64,000 nucleotides of DNA, taken from Allobosea sp. Lineage in GTDB: Bacteria > Pseudomonadota > Alphaproteobacteria > Rhizobiales > Beijerinckiaceae. Location: assembly GCA_024231975.1 (NCBI GenBank), contig JAAEQB010000120.1:124001-188000 (forward strand), written 5' to 3'. Positions 1-9,298 of the stretch are shown one piece after another (the stretch's first letter is position 1; each line of letters begins with the position of its first letter). The position numbers and the translations under genes were made by a program. A model generated the notes under the pieces. The model made no database searches. It saw only the letters and a list, made by a program, of their open reading frames with translations, and was not told the origin of the DNA.

Positions 1-300
1 GACGATGCCGACCTTCCTGCGCAGCGCGAGCTTGTCCAGTTTCGGGTCGTTGACCTCCTGGCCTTGGACCTTGATCGATCCGCGCTGGATCGGGCTCAGG
101 CCGTTGATGCAGCGGATCAGGGTCGATTTTCCGGAGCCGGACGGCCCGATGATGCAGACGACCTCGCCCTTGCCGACATCGAGGCTGATGCCCTTGATCA
201 CCTCCAGCGCGCCGAACGACTTGTGCACATCCCGCAAGGAGACGATCGGCGCGCCGGGCCGCGATGTCGACAGGGCGGTCACGCTGGTTTCAGACGACAT
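1..300 (-). CDS. Polar amino-acid ABC transporter ATP-binding subunit (partial)
   Basis: The frame opens with ATG at 300 and runs off the left edge, leaving the first 100 residues. Residues 22-60 have the start of an ABC ATPase fold (VSLRDVHKSFGALEVIKGIS) and a perfect Walker A, GPSGSGKS, at 52-59. The wording after it (STLIRCINGL) is typical of the GlnQ/HisP subfamily that energises amino-acid import. It overlaps the preceding permease by 11 bases (ATGTCGTCTGA), so the two are translationally coupled. Signature and Walker B motifs lie outside the window. Family assignment is firm; the substrate is not visible. Confidence 0.9.
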   Translation of the reverse strand, partial: MSSETSVTALSTSRPGAPIVSLRDVHKSFGALEVIKGISLDVGKGEVVCIIGPSGSGKSTLIRCINGLSPIQRGSIKVQGQEVNDPKLDKLALRRKVGIV

Positions 301-1120
301 AGTGACGCTCAAGCTTTCGTGTCAAAAGCGCGATCGGATAGATGTACGCAAAGAAAAGGCACAGCAGGAACAGGTAGAACGGAAAGAGCAGATCCGGCCT
401 GGCGCCTGCCGCCTCCATGCCCGCCTGCGCGTTGGCGACGGCTTCGTGCACGCTGAAGATCGAAGCCATCGGCGTCGACAGCGTCAGCAGCGCGTACCAG
501 TTCATCCAGGGCGGAATGGCGCGCCGGATGCACTGCGGCAGGATGATCCAGCGCAGCGTCTGGGAGCGGGTAAAGCCCAGCCCTTCGGCCGAATCCCATT
601 GCCCCGTCGGGATGGAATGCACGGCCCCGCGGACGATCTCGCTGATGTTCCCCATGACCGGCAGAGCGAAGGCGATGACGGCCTTGGTCCAGTCCGGCAG
701 CGGGATCCTGACTCCGCCAGGCAGGCGCAGCTCGGTCGGCAGCATGTACATGATGGCGAAGAGGATCACGAGCCAGGGCGAGTTGCGCAGGAGATGCGTG
801 ACGAAGCGGGAGGGCGTACGCACCGGCCAGAGCAGGCTGATCTGCATCAGCCCCAAAGCGATGCCCAGAACCGTGGCCAGCGCCATCGCCAGGAAACTCA
901 TCGCGAGGTTGAGCGCGAACCCTCGCAAGATGAAGGGGAGCCAGGTCCCGAGCGTTTCGATGGCCGAGGCGCGACCGGGTGGGTTGGCCTGCGCCCAGGC
1001 AGAAACCAGCGACAGAGCGAACGCGATCAGCAGGCATAGTCCGTAGCGCCAGCTCAGCAAGGCCAGCGGCCGCGAGGGCGAAAGGCGATCCCTGTCGAGG
1101 ACGAAGGCGCGCGTCGTCAC
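290..1120 (-). CDS. Polar amino-acid ABC transporter permease
   Basis: A 276-residue inner-membrane permease of the HisM/GlnP type. Several hydrophobic helices are visible (about 25-45, 65-95, 105-130, 205-230, 245-265). The cytoplasmic EAA-like loop near residue 170-190 (DSAEGLGFTRSQTLRWIILP) docks the ATPase. The start is a GTG that overlaps the stop of the upstream permease (GTGA), the usual coupling in such operons. With its sister permease it would form the heterodimeric channel. The N-terminal 25 residues are longer than in many relatives, but no better start has the same overlap. Confidence 0.88.
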   Translation of the reverse strand: MTTRAFVLDRDRLSPSRPLALLSWRYGLCLLIAFALSLVSAWAQANPPGRASAIETLGTWLPFILRGFALNLAMSFLAMALATVLGIALGLMQISLLWPVRTPSRFVTHLLRNSPWLVILFAIMYMLPTELRLPGGVRIPLPDWTKAVIAFALPVMGNISEIVRGAVHSIPTGQWDSAEGLGFTRSQTLRWIILPQCIRRAIPPWMNWYALLTLSTPMASIFSVHEAVANAQAGMEAAGARPDLLFPFYLFLLCLFFAYIYPIALLTRKLERHYVV

Positions 1121-1863
1121 TGGCCGTATCCCGGCAATGCGGCACGCCGCTCGATGAAATGAAGCGCGCTGGCCAGCGCCGTCACCACGATGATGTAGAA
1201 CAGGAAAAGCAGGAGCATCATTTCAGGGACATTGACGTTGTCCGACCAGACCTGGTTCAGGACATAGGTCATCTCCGGCACCGCGATCACGTAGGCGAGC
1301 GAGGTGGTCTTCGCCAGGCTGACCAGGTTGTTCGTCAGCGCCGGCAGGCTGATCCTGAACGCCAGCGGCAAGCTGACGTGGAGATAGGTCTGCCAGCGGG
1401 AGAAGCAGAGGCTTTCCGCCGCCTCGAGCGTGGATTCGGGCACGGCTTCCAGCCCGGAGCGGAAGATCTCGACGTTGAACGCGCCCCCGAAGATGCCGAG
1501 CGAGATGATGGCCCAGCCATAGGCCGAGATCAGTGGCTGCGAATATCCGCCCATGTCGACCGCTGGCACGAAGGTGCCGAGGCCGAAGAAGAAGAACAGC
1601 AGCTGAATCATCGGCGGCGTGTTGCGGAAGGCCTGGATATACGCATCCATCACGACCCGCACGACGGCGCTTCTGGCGTTCTGAGCCCATGCCCCGAGCA
1701 CGCCGATCACCAGCGACAGCAGCAACGTCCAGAAGATGAGCTGGAGGGAGTTGCTGGCGCCGGTGAGGAAGCGGTCGAACTCGTACTGATCATAGAACAC
1801 GTTGAAGTTCAGACCCGTGGTCTCGTACAGCCTCCGGAAATAAGGTCCGATGAGATCTAGCAT
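1117..1863 (-). CDS. Polar amino-acid ABC transporter permease
   Basis: A 248-residue permease, the first of the two membrane subunits in the operon. It has a long first helix (about 35-60) and an EAA loop (ESTLEAAESLCFSRWQTYLH) followed by the conserved LPALTNNLVSLAKTTSL stretch, both classical for polar amino-acid ABC permeases. It lies 42 bases downstream of the binding-protein gene and overlaps the next permease by 4 bases. The pair, the ATPase at the edge and the binding protein make one complete importer. Confidence 0.9.
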   Translation of the reverse strand: MLDLIGPYFRRLYETTGLNFNVFYDQYEFDRFLTGASNSLQLIFWTLLLSLVIGVLGAWAQNARSAVVRVVMDAYIQAFRNTPPMIQLLFFFFGLGTFVPAVDMGGYSQPLISAYGWAIISLGIFGGAFNVEIFRSGLEAVPESTLEAAESLCFSRWQTYLHVSLPLAFRISLPALTNNLVSLAKTTSLAYVIAVPEMTYVLNQVWSDNVNVPEMMLLLFLFYIIVVTALASALHFIERRAALPGYGQ

Positions 1864-1905
1864 GAGCGGCCATCATCGATGGGGCGTGTCTGAACGCGCA
1901 TCGGT

Positions 1906-2769
1906 CTAGTTCTTGGGATTCAGATAGGTCGTGTCCCAGCTCAGCTTCTTGCGCTGCTCGTCGAACCAGTCTCCGGGCTTCACATTCCACTTCTTGGCCA
2001 GCTCGATGAGCTTGCCCTCACCCTGCCAGCGATAGGCCATCCCGGCCATGAAGGCGCCCCAGCCCTTGTTCAGTTCCTCGATCGGGACCGCCGCCGCCCA
2101 CGGATTGTTGTAGAACGCGGAAACCGGCATCTCGTAGTCCTGCCATTCGGGCGCCTCGAGATCGGCCATGATGCTGACGTCGTCATAGACCCAGGCGATG
2201 CATTTGCCTGTCCGCAGGGCCTCCTTCCCCTCGGTATTGCCCGCGAAAGCCGTGAGCTTGGCCTTCAGCTCGGTCTCGACCATCTTGTTGTAGGCATTGC
2301 CCTGCTTGCCGCAGACGGGCTTGTTCGCAATGTCCTTCCAATCCTTGATGACACCCTTCTTGGCGAGGATGCTCGGGCCTGAGGTCCAATAAGCCGGCTC
2401 GATGATCCCGACGATCTTGCGGCGCTCGGCTGTGTCGTACATGCCGCCGATGATGAGGTCGATCTTGCCCTGCTGCAGCATCTGCATGCGATTGGCCGAG
2501 GTAATCACGACGGGTTCGAACTTCACGCCGAGCGTTTCGGCGACGCTCTTGCCGAGATCGACCTCGATGCCCTGGAGCGTGCCGTCCGGGGCGGGGAACG
2601 ACCAGGGCTTGAAGGCGCCCTGCACGCCGACCTTGACGGTGCCCCGCTCGAGAATGTCCTTGAGGCGGCCTTCGGCGGCCTGGGACGCTCCGGCCGCGAG
2701 GATCACACCGCATCCCATCAGCGTCGCGGCGAGCGCCGCGAGATGCTTCGAATTGCCTGACGATGCCAT
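1906..2769 (-). CDS. Family 3 extracellular solute-binding protein
   Basis: A 287-residue periplasmic binding protein of the amino-acid type. The start at 2769 is chosen because it is preceded by a GGGAGAGA ribosome site and begins a signal peptide (basic start, hydrophobic core 10-25, cut after SQAAEG). The mature part opens with GTVKVGVQGAFKPWSF and contains GIEVDLGKSVAETLG and LIIGGMYDTAERR, the lobe motifs of family 3 binding proteins. It captures the ligand for the permease pair downstream. The oxidoreductase gene ends 41 bases before it, so the two are probably co-transcribed. Confidence 0.9.
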   Translation of the reverse strand: MASSGNSKHLAALAATLMGCGVILAAGASQAAEGRLKDILERGTVKVGVQGAFKPWSFPAPDGTLQGIEVDLGKSVAETLGVKFEPVVITSANRMQMLQQGKIDLIIGGMYDTAERRKIVGIIEPAYWTSGPSILAKKGVIKDWKDIANKPVCGKQGNAYNKMVETELKAKLTAFAGNTEGKEALRTGKCIAWVYDDVSIMADLEAPEWQDYEMPVSAFYNNPWAAAVPIEELNKGWGAFMAGMAYRWQGEGKLIELAKKWNVKPGDWFDEQRKKLSWDTTYLNPKN

Positions 2770-2810
2770 TTCTCTCTCCCCTTTTGTTTGGACTTCTGGC
2801 GGTGGTCGTC

Positions 2811-4334
2811 TCAAGCCGCGTTCCCCGTTGGAAAACAGCGGCTCTGATGGTCCAGGAACGCGTCGACCTCCCCGGCCTCCCGGGCCGGGTCCCAGCCCAG
2901 GAGATCGGCCACGGAGTGGGCTACGTGCGCGACGAACTCCCGATCGACATGCCGGCCCCAGGCATGGCCCGTTCGCGTGTAGAGGATGCCCCGCAGATCT
3001 CGTGCATGCTCGTCGCGCACTGCTGCCCTGTAGGCATCGGCCCGATCGGTCTGGCTGCCGATGGAAACGGCGCTGTCAGTTGCAGGAGCAACGGTGTCGG
3101 CAGCTCTCTGTCGTGAAGGCGGGAGCAGCTTCGAGACGGCCTCGCGCAGTTCGCGCCCGGCGCTCATATGGCTCTGGACCGGGCCAGCCGTCATGGCGAG
3201 CACCCCTGGCAGGCCTCTGGCCGTCAGGTCGTGAATTTCGCGCGTACGCCGGCCCATCGGCTGGGCGGGGTCAAAAGTGAGAGGGCGCACGCCCGCCCAG
3301 GTGAAGCCTACATCCTTCTTCCCCAGGGAGAGTCCGGGCAGCAGGTGATTGGCCTCACCGAGCAGGAAATCGACATCGTCGCCGGTCGGCCGCGCTTCGT
3401 CCGCATCCTCGTCGAACGGCGTCTCGGTCGGGCCGAAATAGAACCAGTCGCCGTCGAGGGGCAGGCAATAGAACGGCATGCCGCCACGATGAAGCGTCGC
3501 AATGCCGTAGCCCCTGTAGCGCTCGGGCAGGCGCACGACGATATGCGAGCCCTTCGTCCCGCGCACGAGGGGCTGATTGGGTTGCTGCCCCACCGGGCCG
3601 ACATCGTCGACCCAGGTCCCTGCCAGATTCAGAACGACCTTCGCACGGATCGTCTCGCCCCCTCCCGCACGATCCGATAGATCGACGATCCAGTCCCCGT
3701 CCGAGGTCCGCTCGCGAAGCGCCGCCCGCGTGAACAGCCGCAGGCTCGCGCCGTCCCGTTCCGCGGCGAGCGCATTATCGACGCAGATGCGATCCGGCCA
3801 GTCGATCATGTATTCGCGATAGCGCGCGACCGATCTGAGTTGCCCGCGGTCGCGCAGATCGGCGGCGAACGGAATTTCACGGTCGATGCCGGCTCGAATA
3901 CGGCGATAATCGAGCGGCGGGTTCGCCGGTCCGAGGCGCTTCAGGAGCGCGAACCCGACATCGAGATGCCAGCCGCGGATGTCGTCGTCGCGGTAGAGCG
4001 GGAAGCACATCGTGAAGGGCTTGCAGCGATCCGGCCGCAGGCGAACCAGCTCTTCTCGCGAAGCCATGGCCGCCTTTGCCATCTTGACGGCGCCGAGGAG
4101 GCGTACGGGCGAGCGGGCGAATGTCCTCAGGGGGTTGTGGGTCTCGAAATAGCGCAGGCCGCAATGCAGGATGCGTGAGGAACGGCTCGACGCGCCGTTG
4201 GCGAGGTCGGACTTTTCCGCGAGCAGCACCTGGTAGCCAGCAGCAGCCAGCTCCCGGACCGCGCTGGTGCCGTTGATGCCCCCGCCGATGACGACGACGT
4301 CGAAGCGATCTGCGCTGGCCGCTGCCCTTGCCAT
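2811..4334 (-). CDS. GlpD-like FAD-dependent glycerol-3-phosphate dehydrogenase/oxidase family protein
   Basis: A 507-residue flavoprotein. The N-terminal Rossmann motif (VVVIGGGINGTSAVRELAAA, about 14-33) and the ASSRSSRILHCGLRYFE segment match the GlpD/DAO superfamily that oxidises sn-glycerol-3-phosphate or related substrates with FAD. The C-terminal 100 residues carry the helical domain seen in aerobic GlpD (LLGWDPAREAGEVDAF). Placement upstream of an amino-acid ABC importer suggests the real substrate may be the imported compound, not glycerol-3-phosphate. It is preceded by a LysR gene in the same orientation. Confidence 0.8.
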   Translation of the reverse strand: MARAAASADRFDVVVIGGGINGTSAVRELAAAGYQVLLAEKSDLANGASSRSSRILHCGLRYFETHNPLRTFARSPVRLLGAVKMAKAAMASREELVRLRPDRCKPFTMCFPLYRDDDIRGWHLDVGFALLKRLGPANPPLDYRRIRAGIDREIPFAADLRDRGQLRSVARYREYMIDWPDRICVDNALAAERDGASLRLFTRAALRERTSDGDWIVDLSDRAGGGETIRAKVVLNLAGTWVDDVGPVGQQPNQPLVRGTKGSHIVVRLPERYRGYGIATLHRGGMPFYCLPLDGDWFYFGPTETPFDEDADEARPTGDDVDFLLGEANHLLPGLSLGKKDVGFTWAGVRPLTFDPAQPMGRRTREIHDLTARGLPGVLAMTAGPVQSHMSAGRELREAVSKLLPPSRQRAADTVAPATDSAVSIGSQTDRADAYRAAVRDEHARDLRGILYTRTGHAWGRHVDREFVAHVAHSVADLLGWDPAREAGEVDAFLDHQSRCFPTGNAA

Positions 4335-4517
4335 CCGTCGGAACGACCCCCTGCGAGCAATCGAGGGCGGGAGTTAAGCGCCAGATCGGAAATACTCAAA
4401 ATCGAATGATTGGCGATCGTTATGCAAAAAGCTGATATCGCTCAGGGCTCATGCGCCTTTCCCGTGTCATGGGAACGCATGGTCGACGGCGTCATGCCGG
4501 GTCGGGGAGATGAGCCG

Positions 4518-5420
4518 TTATCGCGGCAGTCTCTGCAAGGCTGCGTCGCGCTCGCTTGCCAGCAAGTCGAGCAGCGCGTCGGCGGCCCGGTTCGGCGGCC
4601 GGGAATCCGGCCGCAACAGCGCGACATTGAAGGGGATCGTCGGCATGAAGGGGATGATGCGCACGCGCTCGTCGGTCTCGATGACCGCGGTATAGGGATC
4701 CACCAGACCGACACCCATGCCATGCTTGACGAGCTGATACATGGTGGCGGAGACCGTCGTCTCATAAGCCGGTTCGTATTTGATGCCGGACGATCGGAAC
4801 GCCTGGGCGACCAACTGACCGCCGGAGGTCACCGACGCCCAGGAGATGAACGGCACACCGACGAGATCGGCCGGTTCGATCCATGATTTGTCCGCAAGCG
4901 GATGACCGGCGGGGACAGCCGCGACATAGGGCGTGTCGCTGAAGGACTCGATGCGGAAGCCGGATCGCCGGAAGGGCGTCTCGGCCAGACCGATATCGAT
5001 CTGTTGGGACGCCGCCCATTCCTCGACACGCGCCGATACGGTGACGTGCAGCAGGATCTTGGTCTTGGGCCATTCTGCCTGGAACTTTGCCAGGAGCCGC
5101 GGCACGAAGCCCAAAGCCAGGGCCGGCATGATGGCCGTGTCGATACGGCTGCTTTCCCCTTCCGCGACGCGCGCAGCGAAGCTTCTGAGGGAATCGAGCG
5201 AGACATAGGCGCGCTCGATCTCGTCCAGCAGAAGGCGCGCGACGGATGTCGGCGTGACCAGGCCCCGTCGGCGCTCGAAGAGCGTAACGCCCAGCTCGGC
5301 CTCGAGCTTGTCGAGCAACCGGCTGACGGCCGGTTGGCTTCGCCCGAGCAGCTCCGCCGCAGCACTCACTGTCCCGGTCAGCATGACGGCTCGAAACGCC
5401 GAAAAGTAGATCAAGTTCAC
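4518..5420 (-). CDS. LysR-family transcriptional regulator
   Basis: A 300-residue LysR regulator when started at GTG 5420. This matches the usual family length and places the winged helix at once (NLIYFSAFRAVMLTGTVSAA; helix-turn-helix about 18-37 with SQPAVSRLLDKLE). A longer reading from 5486 adds 22 residues that look non-conserved. The rest is the two-lobed effector-binding domain. It is 183 bases upstream of, and co-directional with, the FAD oxidoreductase and ABC operon, so it is the obvious candidate regulator. The ligand is unknown. Confidence 0.85.
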   Translation of the reverse strand: MNLIYFSAFRAVMLTGTVSAAAELLGRSQPAVSRLLDKLEAELGVTLFERRRGLVTPTSVARLLLDEIERAYVSLDSLRSFAARVAEGESSRIDTAIMPALALGFVPRLLAKFQAEWPKTKILLHVTVSARVEEWAASQQIDIGLAETPFRRSGFRIESFSDTPYVAAVPAGHPLADKSWIEPADLVGVPFISWASVTSGGQLVAQAFRSSGIKYEPAYETTVSATMYQLVKHGMGVGLVDPYTAVIETDERVRIIPFMPTIPFNVALLRPDSRPPNRAADALLDLLASERDAALQRLPR

Positions 5421-5674
5421 CGATGATCGCCCCAGCTCATATTCAGCGGCTCGTCCGGGCAGCTTAGTCGCCCCATACCCAAACACCCAATGTGGAACAG
5501 CGATAGGGACCTGAAGACGAGCCGTGCGGGGCGAATCGTCCGTCTCCTTCAGCGACGGATGCTCCTCAAATCGAGAGCAGGATCAGGCCTCAGGCATCAA
5601 CCGGAAACCTTCGATGCCGGCACTCATGGCGGCCTGCATTCCTGCCACCAGCCATACGATGGCGAAAGCTATGT

Positions 5675-6658
5675 CTATGAGGCTGGCTCATGCGCGATCC
5701 CGGGCAGCCCATCCCGGGCCCGAAAGGCTTCGGCAAGTGCCCAGGACCGGAACTGCTGGACGTGGCGCTCGTCCAACCGCGTCTCGTGGACCAGCAGGTA
5801 GTATTCGCCCGCGCTGTCGAGACCACCCGCGACGGGCATGACGAGCCCGCGCATTCCATCCTGATGCGCCAGCACGATGTCCGGCACAAGCGCGATACCG
5901 CGGCCCTGCCGCGCAGCGTCGAGCGACATGAAGAAGTGCCCGAACTGCAGGGTCGGCTCGATCTCGACCGCTGCACGCACACCCTGGGCCTTGAGCCAAT
6001 CCGGCCAGGCATGGCGGCGCGTCGAGGTATGGATCAGCGGCCAGCGTGCCAGATCGGCCGGAGCGATGTCCGTCTCGCCGATCAGGCCCGGCGCGCAGAC
6101 CGGCACCAGCCGGTCCGGGAAGAGCTCGTCGGCATGGACCCCGTCCCAGCGCGTCAGCATCGATAATTCGATGCGTGGCTGATGGCGCTCATAATGACGG
6201 CCCGGCAGCCGGCCGACGCGGATCGCAACATCCGCCTCATGGGCGAGCAGATCGGCCGGCTCGATCGAGGACACGACCCGCAGCTCGATCTCCGGATGCT
6301 GGCTGGTGAAGTGATGGAGCCGCGGCATCAGCCAGACCGAGGCGATCGTCGGCAACACCGACACCGTCAGCGTCGCCCTATCGCGGCGGCGGGTGAAACG
6401 GCCGGCCGCGCGCTCGAGCTCGTCGAGCATGCTCTCGACGCTCTGGAAGAACTGTTCGCCCTCGACGGTGAGCTCGATCCTGCGGGTGAAGCGACGAAAC
6501 AGCTCCTGCCCGAAATGAAGCTCAAGCTCCTTGACCTGACGGCTGACCGCGCCTTGCGTCAGGTTCAGCTCCTCGGCCGCCTTGGTGAAGGACAGGTGGC
6601 GCGCCGCAGCGTCGAAGCCGCGCAACGCATTCAATGGCGGCAGGCGCCTCTTTCGCAT
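5675..6658 (-). CDS. GcvA-like LysR-family transcriptional regulator
   Basis: A 327-residue regulator whose N terminus (LPPLNALRGFDAAARHLSFT, then KAAEELNLTQGAVSRQVKEL) is the hallmark of the GcvA branch of LysR proteins. The effector domain follows from about residue 90. It is divergent from the ribose-type ABC operon that begins at 6798. Two identical palindromes sit in the shared intergenic region right in front of its start codon. It therefore probably controls that operon and itself, which is inferred from position only. Confidence 0.87.
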   Translation of the reverse strand: MRKRRLPPLNALRGFDAAARHLSFTKAAEELNLTQGAVSRQVKELELHFGQELFRRFTRRIELTVEGEQFFQSVESMLDELERAAGRFTRRRDRATLTVSVLPTIASVWLMPRLHHFTSQHPEIELRVVSSIEPADLLAHEADVAIRVGRLPGRHYERHQPRIELSMLTRWDGVHADELFPDRLVPVCAPGLIGETDIAPADLARWPLIHTSTRRHAWPDWLKAQGVRAAVEIEPTLQFGHFFMSLDAARQGRGIALVPDIVLAHQDGMRGLVMPVAGGLDSAGEYYLLVHETRLDERHVQQFRSWALAEAFRARDGLPGIAHEPAS

Positions 6659-6669
6659 GCACCACTCCT

Positions 6670-6697
6670 CTCATGCATGAGGGTAGATCATGCATGA
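6670..6697. promoter_or_regulatory. Twin palindromic operator candidate TCATGCATGA
   Basis: The ten-base palindrome TCATGCATGA occurs at 6671-6680 (extended to CTCATGCATGAG at 6670-6681) and again at 6688-6697, 17 bases apart. Both lie between the GcvA-like gene (start 6658) and the ABC operon. Exact repetition of a palindrome in a divergent promoter region is the arrangement expected for a dimeric or tetrameric regulator, most simply the LysR protein itself. No binding data are available. Confidence 0.55.
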
Positions 6698-6797
6698 GCA
6701 CCGAACAATTCGTTTGTGACGATCGGGCAGCGGCCGCATCGTCTCGTCAACGCCGGACCTGCCCACGGGCATGGCATCGGTGAACGGGGAACTGCCG

Positions 6798-8300
6798 ATG
6801 ACGATCGAGCCAGCGATCGCGCTCGCCATGCGCGACATCGCCAAGCGCTATGGCGCGACCTGCGCATTGCGCAGCGCCGACCTCACCTTGCGCGCCGGCC
6901 GTGTCCACGCCTTGCTCGGCGAGAACGGCGCCGGCAAGTCGACGCTAGTGAAGATCATCGTCGGCGCGGTGAAGCCCGACAGCGGCAGTGTCGCTCTCTT
7001 TGGGACGCCCGTCGCCTTCCGCTCGGTGGCCGAGGCGATCGCCGCCGGGATCGTGCCGATCTACCAGCATCTCAGCCTGTTTCCCGAGCTTTCCGTCCTC
7101 GACAATCTCTCCGCCTTCCAGCTCGCCGCCGGTCGGGCCGGCCTCAGCCGCGAGGCCCTGGTGCCGCGCGACGAGGCGCGGGCCTGGCTTGCCCGTGTCG
7201 GGCTCGACCTCGATCTCGACCGCGCGGTCTCGTCGCTTTCGCTCGGCGAACGCCAATTGCTCGAGATCGCCCGCGGCGTCGGGCGCAATTGCCGTATCCT
7301 CGTCCTCGACGAGCCGACCGCCGCGCTGAACGGCGCCGAGGCCGACCGGCTCTTCGCCGTGGTTCGCGATCTCTGCGCCGGTGGCACAGCCGTGCTCTTC
7401 ATCTCGCACAAATTCGACGAGATCGAACGCCTCGCCGACGAGGTTACCGTACTGCGCGACGGCGCCACCGTGATCGATGCTGCGCCGATCGGCCGGCATG
7501 ATCGCGCCACGCTGGTCAAGGCGATGCTGGGCATGCAGGTCGAGCACGAGCACCGCTCCGGCAGCGCTCGGACGGAACCCGTCCTGACTGCAGCCAATGT
7601 GCGCATGGCGACTGGCCATGCCTTCGACCTCTCGGTGCACGCCGGCGAGATCGTCGGCCTCGCCGGGCTGGTCGGCTCCGGCGCGCTCGCGATCGCCGCG
7701 ACCATGGCCGGCGCCGCGCCCGGCACCGGCGAGATCGCCGTTGGTGAGCAGCGCTTCGCGGCAGGAGACCGGCGCGCAGCCGTCCGCCTCGGCGTCGCCT
7801 ATGTCCCCGCCGACCGCCATGCCGAGGGGTTGTTTCCGCCGGTCAGCGCGATCGGCAACGCCTCGGCCAGCGCCCTCTCTCGCTTCTCCGCCCGCGGGCT
7901 TCTCGGCAAGACGCGCGAACGCGCCGCGATCGAGCCGCTGCTGCGCCGTTTGCATTTGCATCCGGCCCGGCCTGATGCCGAGGCTGCGAGCTTCAGCGGC
8001 GGCAACCAGCAGAAGCTGCTGATCGCGCGCTGCCTTGCTCTGCCGAACCTGCGCGCCCTCGTCCTGCTCGAGCCGACGCGCGGGGTCGATGTCGCCGCGC
8101 GCGCCCTGATCCATCGTGCCGTCATTGAGATGGCCAGCAACGGCATTGCGGTCCTGGTCGCCTCGAGCGATCTCGACGAGCTGACGACGCTCTGCGACCG
8201 CTATCTCGTGGTCCGCGACGGGATGATCGCGCAGGGGCTACCGGGTGGCGCCTCGACCGAGGCGATCATGGCTGCGCTCGCCGGAAAGGCCGCGGCATGA
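6798..8300 (+). CDS. Ribose-type sugar ABC transporter ATP-binding protein (tandem ATPase)
   Basis: About 500 residues with two ABC cassettes, as in RbsA/XylG/LsrA. The first cassette has Walker A GENGAGKS (41-48), signature SLGERQLLEIARG and Walker B ILVLDEPTAAL. The second cassette is degenerate as in the family, lacking a normal Walker A but with signature FSGGNQQKLLIARCL and ALVLLEPTRGVD. ATG 6798 is preferred over 6771 because GGGGA lies about 8 bases before it and MTIEPAIALAMRDI starts the domain. It is the first gene of an eight-gene operon and overlaps the next by ATGA. Confidence 0.92.
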   Translation: MTIEPAIALAMRDIAKRYGATCALRSADLTLRAGRVHALLGENGAGKSTLVKIIVGAVKPDSGSVALFGTPVAFRSVAEAIAAGIVPIYQHLSLFPELSVLDNLSAFQLAAGRAGLSREALVPRDEARAWLARVGLDLDLDRAVSSLSLGERQLLEIARGVGRNCRILVLDEPTAALNGAEADRLFAVVRDLCAGGTAVLFISHKFDEIERLADEVTVLRDGATVIDAAPIGRHDRATLVKAMLGMQVEHEHRSGSARTEPVLTAANVRMATGHAFDLSVHAGEIVGLAGLVGSGALAIAATMAGAAPGTGEIAVGEQRFAAGDRRAAVRLGVAYVPADRHAEGLFPPVSAIGNASASALSRFSARGLLGKTRERAAIEPLLRRLHLHPARPDAEAASFSGGNQQKLLIARCLALPNLRALVLLEPTRGVDVAARALIHRAVIEMASNGIAVLVASSDLDELTTLCDRYLVVRDGMIAQGLPGGASTEAIMAALAGKAAA

Positions 8301-9298
8301 GCAGCTTTCCTCTCGGCGATCGAGGCTCCTCCAGCATGCCTGCCAGCCTGCGCCCGCCGGCCATCCTCGTCGTGACGGCGCTGCTGTTCGGGCTGGCCGC
8401 CTTGGCAGTGCCGCGCTTCGGCACGCTCGGCAATATCGAGAACGTGCTGCGCATCGCCGCCATCCTGGGCATCGTCGCCTGCGGCCAGGCCATCGTCGTC
8501 ATCCTCGCGGGCATCGAATTCTCCTTCGGCGCCTCGGCGGCGCTGGCGAGCGTCGTCATCGTCATGGCCTTGCCGACAACCGGCGTCGTCGGCGCCTTCC
8601 TGCTCGGCAGCCTGCTGATCCTGGGCATCGGCATGGTCAACGGCCTGCTCATCGCGCGCTTTTCCGTACCGCCGGTGATTGCGACGCTCGGCATGCTGAT
8701 GATCGCGTCGGGCCTCGCCGCCTGGCTCGCCGGCGGACTGCCGATCGACGCGCCGCCCTCGGACGCCTTTTCCTTCCCGGCTCGCGGCCGTGTCCTCGGC
8801 ATCCCCGTGCCGATCCTCTGCGCCGCCGCCGCCTTCGCCGCGCTGCATCTGTTGCTGGCGAAGACCCGGCTCGGGCGCGGCTGGTATCTGGTCGGCGCCA
8901 ATGCGACGGCCGCCAGGCTCGCCGGCCTCTCCGTGCCTCGTCTCGTCTTCGCCGGCTATGCCGTGGCCGGCCTGTTCTGCGCGCTCGGCGCGGTCATCCT
9001 GACCAGCCGCGTCGCCTCCGGCCAGCCCATGCTGGCACCGAACCTGCCCTTCGAGACCATCGCCGCCTGTGCCGTCGGCGGGCTGCCACTCGGCGGCGGA
9101 CGCGGCAATGTCCTGCAGGTCGCCTGCGGTGTGCTGATCGTCGCCATGCTCAACAATATCGTCGTGCTGCTGAACCTGCCGACCGCCTACCAGCTCATCC
9201 TGCTTGGCACGCTTGTCGTCGCTGCCGTGCTGCTCCAGCGCGACTGGGCATTCCTCGGCAACGCCGCCCGCGTCCTGACGGCCGGGAGGCGCGGATGA
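8297..9298 (+). CDS. Ribose-type ABC transporter permease 1
   Basis: A 333-residue permease of the RbsC/AraH/LsrC type with about ten hydrophobic helices. Characteristic stretches are GQAIVVILAGIEFSFGASAA near residue 60 and, late in the protein, FETIAACAVGGLPLGGGRGN, which corresponds to the conserved family loop. Its first base overlaps the ATPase stop (ATGA) and its own stop overlaps the next permease in the same way. In this family one permease is often duplicated; here two distinct ones would form the channel. Confidence 0.9.
   Translation: MSSFPLGDRGSSSMPASLRPPAILVVTALLFGLAALAVPRFGTLGNIENVLRIAAILGIVACGQAIVVILAGIEFSFGASAALASVVIVMALPTTGVVGAFLLGSLLILGIGMVNGLLIARFSVPPVIATLGMLMIASGLAAWLAGGLPIDAPPSDAFSFPARGRVLGIPVPILCAAAAFAALHLLLAKTRLGRGWYLVGANATAARLAGLSVPRLVFAGYAVAGLFCALGAVILTSRVASGQPMLAPNLPFETIAACAVGGLPLGGGRGNVLQVACGVLIVAMLNNIVVLLNLPTAYQLILLGTLVVAAVLLQRDWAFLGNAARVLTAGRRG

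Noticed and set aside
8245..9294. 671-residue fusion reading through into permease 2
   Set aside because: The first 350 codons are an Arg/Pro-rich shadow of permease 1; the ATGA overlap at 9295 gives the real start.
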